Shown here: positions 4,991 through 7,003 of the stretch, in pieces
Layout: the number at the start of each line of letters is the position of its first letter
How positions within the stretch are numbered: the stretch's first letter is position 1
Assembly: GCA_023428865.1 (NCBI GenBank)
Contig: JAEYWT010000134.1
Span: 1 to 7,003, forward strand
Direction of reading: 5' to 3'
Length of the DNA stretch: 7,003 nt
DNA from: Bacteroidota bacterium
Lineage (GTDB): Bacteria; Bacteroidota; Bacteroidia; Flavobacteriales_F; PHOS-HE28
Made by a program: the position numbers and the translations under genes
The notes under the pieces: generated by a model
Database searches by the model: none
What the model was told of the DNA's origin: nothing
Seen by the model: only the letters and a program-made list of their open reading frames with translations

Positions 4991-6873
4991 GTACGGCAAC
5001 CGCAGCAGTGCCGCCCACCAAGAAAGTGGAACCGGCGAAGGGCGTTCAGGGCAAGGCCTTCGATCGTAAGCTGTTCCGTCGCGTCTTTGCGTTCACTAGG
5101 CCCTATCGTGGCATCTTTTGGTGGGCGGTCGCGCTCACCTTCGTGCTTAGCATCGTAGGAGTTATCAGGCCCATCATGCTTGGTTGGCTAGTGGATGTGG
5201 CCGCGAACTCCTACGAGCGCCTCTTCGTGATCACCGAAACGTCCAACTGGAATGCACGAAGCATAGCCTGGGCGGCTACGGTGACACGCTCCCTTTTCGT
5301 TGCAGGAACAGGCACCTTGGTACTGGTGATCACCATCACCGTGATCGTCCTCTTGGTCCTGGAGACCGTGGTGCAATACTTCCAAGCGTATTGGACAGCA
5401 TGGCTAGGGCAAGCGGTGACCTTCGACCTGCGCCAGAAGCTCTACGCAAAGGTGCTCAGCTTCAAACTGCGCTACTTCGATCGTACACCCATCGGTACGC
5501 TCGTTACCCGCGTGATCAGTGATATCGAGACCATCGACGATATCTTCTCGCAGGGCCTGCTCATGATCATGGGCGACATCCTTAAACTGCTTGTGGTGGT
5601 GGTGGTGATGTTCGTGTACAACTGGAAGCTCGCTCTTCTGAGCATGGTGCCCATTCCCTTGTTACTGTGGAGCACCAACATCTTCAAGAACAGCATACAG
5701 AAGAGTTTCCAGGATGTGCGCACCCAAGTGGCCCGCCTCAATGCGTTTGTACAGGAACACATCCAGGGCATGGCCATCGTGCAACTCTTTGGGCGCGAGG
5801 ATCAGGAATATCGCAAGTTCCAAGCCATCAACCGCGAGCACCGCAAAGCCCACATACGAGGGGTTCTGGCCTACAGCATCTTCTTCCCCGTGGTGGAGAT
5901 CCTCAGCGCCATTTCGCTGGCCTTCTTAGTTTGGTGGGGTGTGCGCGATGTGTTGGCCGGGCAAGCAACCTTGGGCGACATCTTCGCCTATATCATGTTC
6001 ATCAACCTGCTCTTTCGGCCGATCCGTCAGCTCGCCGATCGGTTCAATGTGTTGCAGATGGGTATGGTGGGAAGTGAACGGGTGTTCCAAGTGCTCGATA
6101 CCGAAGCTGCTCCAACAGACCAGGGTAAGCGTGGGTCTTCTGAACTGAAAGGCGAGATCCGCTTCGACCGAGTTTGGTTCGCTTATGATGATGAGAACTT
6201 CGTGCTGAAGGACATCTCTTTCCAAGTGAAAGCTGGTGAAATGGTAGCGCTCGTAGGTGCCACGGGATCTGGGAAGAGCAGTACCATCAATATCCTTAGC
6301 CGGGCCTACGAATTCCAGAAAGGAAGTGTGCTCTTGGATGGGGAGGACATTCACGAATACGCGCTGTCGGGCCTGCGGAAGAACATTTCCGTGGTCCTGC
6401 AGGATGTATTCCTCTTCAGTGATACGGTCCACAACAACATCACCCTGGGAGATCCCTCCATCACGCGCGCTGCCGTGATCGAAGCTGCGAAGACCGTTGG
6501 TGCGCACGAATTCATCCAGCGCTTACCGCAAGGCTATGACACCGAAGTAAGGGAACGCGGAAGCATCCTGAGCCTAGGCCAGCGACAGCTCATCGCCTTC
6601 ATACGCGCGGCAGTTAACCAACCGAAAGTGCTTATCCTGGATGAAGCCACCAGCAGTGTGGACAGCACCAGTGAACAGCTGATCCAGCAGGCCACGGAGA
6701 ACATTACCAAGGGCCGCACCAGCATCGTTATCGCCCACCGGCTCAGCACCATCCAGAAGGCCGACCGGATCATCGTGCTGGACAATGGAAGCATTGTGGA
6801 GCAGGGCTCACATCAGGAGCTGCTGGCCTTGAACGGGCCGTACCGCAGGCTTTATGAGCTGCAGTTCAGGTAA
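4987..6873 (+). CDS. ABC exporter half-transporter, MsbA/MdlB-like (TMD-NBD fusion)
   Basis: This 628-residue inner-membrane exporter works as a dimer and is probably a homodimer, since only one such gene is present here. The N-terminal membrane domain has segments near 45-69, 108-133, 193-232 (two), 298-318 and 330-345, with a longer than usual extracytoplasmic loop (~70-105) after the first. The C-terminal nucleotide-binding domain is complete: Walker A GATGSGKSS (424-432, Lys430), Q-loop Gln472, signature LSLGQ (528-532), Walker B VLILDE (548-553, Glu553), D-loop SSVDS and H-loop His584. The signature has LSLGQ rather than LSGGQ; the MdlB-type branch, including E. coli MdlB as I recall it, has LSVGQ, so this points to lipid or multidrug exporters of that branch. 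Substrate unknown. It starts inside the truA stop (ATGA) and has no ribosome binding site of its own. Confidence 0.95.
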   Translation: MSTATAAVPPTKKVEPAKGVQGKAFDRKLFRRVFAFTRPYRGIFWWAVALTFVLSIVGVIRPIMLGWLVDVAANSYERLFVITETSNWNARSIAWAATVTRSLFVAGTGTLVLVITITVIVLLVLETVVQYFQAYWTAWLGQAVTFDLRQKLYAKVLSFKLRYFDRTPIGTLVTRVISDIETIDDIFSQGLLMIMGDILKLLVVVVVMFVYNWKLALLSMVPIPLLLWSTNIFKNSIQKSFQDVRTQVARLNAFVQEHIQGMAIVQLFGREDQEYRKFQAINREHRKAHIRGVLAYSIFFPVVEILSAISLAFLVWWGVRDVLAGQATLGDIFAYIMFINLLFRPIRQLADRFNVLQMGMVGSERVFQVLDTEAAPTDQGKRGSSELKGEIRFDRVWFAYDDENFVLKDISFQVKAGEMVALVGATGSGKSSTINILSRAYEFQKGSVLLDGEDIHEYALSGLRKNISVVLQDVFLFSDTVHNNITLGDPSITRAAVIEAAKTVGAHEFIQRLPQGYDTEVRERGSILSLGQRQLIAFIRAAVNQPKVLILDEATSSVDSTSEQLIQQATENITKGRTSIVIAHRLSTIQKADRIIVLDNGSIVEQGSHQELLALNGPYRRLYELQFR

Positions 6874-6907
6874 GTTAATATATTGATGATCAGTCTTTTG
6901 TGTCTTT

Positions 6908-6997
6908 TTAGGCGCTCGCGTCCATTAATTTCCTCCGGTACGGTTCACCCAGGTCGAATAGCGGAGCAACCGAACGGATCAGCCCTGCGTCAACTTT
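6908..6997 (-). other. Unresolved edge segment: short protein-like minus-strand frame
   Basis: The 130 bases after the exporter contain no gene I recognise and no clear terminator hairpin. On the minus strand a 29-codon frame ends at TAA (6910-6908) and reads like real protein (for example APLFDLGEPYRRKLM), but it has no start and is closed upstream by TAA at 7000-6998. A different minus frame enters from the edge and stops at TGA 6981-6979. On the plus strand an ATG at 6886 opens a frame that stays open to the edge, with a less convincing sequence. Candidate readings are the decayed or frameshifted end of a minus-strand gene outside the window, or chance. Confidence 0.2.
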
Positions 6998-7003
6998 TTA
7001 CCC

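Noticed and set aside
4232..4999. Minus-strand open frame of 255 codons opposite truA.
   Set aside because: It mirrors truA almost exactly; TruA motifs are complete on the plus strand and the antisense product has no family features.
5590..5607. GTG triplet run resembling a microsatellite.
   Set aside because: It encodes a Val run within a membrane segment of the exporter and is explained by coding need.
6874..6910. Possible terminator after the exporter (T-rich stretch near 6894-6909).
   Set aside because: No stem of useful length precedes the T-runs; only the 6-base palindrome TGATCA is present.

Overview
This window looks like ordinary chromosomal DNA from a member of the Bacteroidota, probably a flavobacterial-type lineage with fairly high GC for that group. 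The evidence is as follows. Start codons have no convincing Shine-Dalgarno sequences. A perfect TAnnTTTG box, the Bacteroidota -7 promoter element, lies upstream of truA. The DivIC-like protein carries the typical Bacteroidota ending around YLMKRDNEDIF. The truA / MsbA-like ABC transporter / YfcE-like phosphoesterase neighbourhood is, from memory, common in flavobacteria. No genus can be assigned from the sequence alone.

Layout, left to right. (1) Bases 2-265 are the 3' end of a plus-strand gene for an Ala-, Cys- and His-rich protein, closed by a strong intrinsic terminator at 285-323. (2) A SlyD-type FKBP peptidyl-prolyl isomerase/metallochaperone with a short His-rich tail lies at 358-843. 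(3) A two-gene plus-strand cassette follows at 903-3276: an AlgI/PatA-like MBOAT membrane O-acyltransferase, then a membrane-anchored SGNH-like protein whose start overlaps the MBOAT stop by 26 bases. (4) Two minus-strand genes, a YfcE-type metallophosphoesterase (3659-4156) and a DivIC/FtsB-type septum protein (3273-3581), converge on the cassette with interlocked stop codons. (5) Divergently, truA (4223-4990) and an MsbA/MdlB-like ABC exporter (4987-6873) share an ATGA stop/start overlap. (6) The last 130 bases hold no recognisable gene, but a short minus-strand reading frame at the edge looks protein-like.

How the genes fit together. The MBOAT and SGNH-like pair has the architecture of a cell-envelope O-acylation system: the MBOAT moves the acyl group across the membrane and the SGNH protein hands it to a glycan or takes it off. 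No glycan-synthesis genes are in the window, so the acceptor is unknown. The Cys/His-rich protein and SlyD are both metal-binding in appearance, but the terminator between them argues against a shared transcript. The remaining genes are housekeeping (cell division, tRNA modification, export). The MBOAT/SGNH cassette is the part most likely to carry undescribed biology. I do not see CRISPR arrays, tRNAs, rRNAs, complete mobile elements or a clearly novel defence system.
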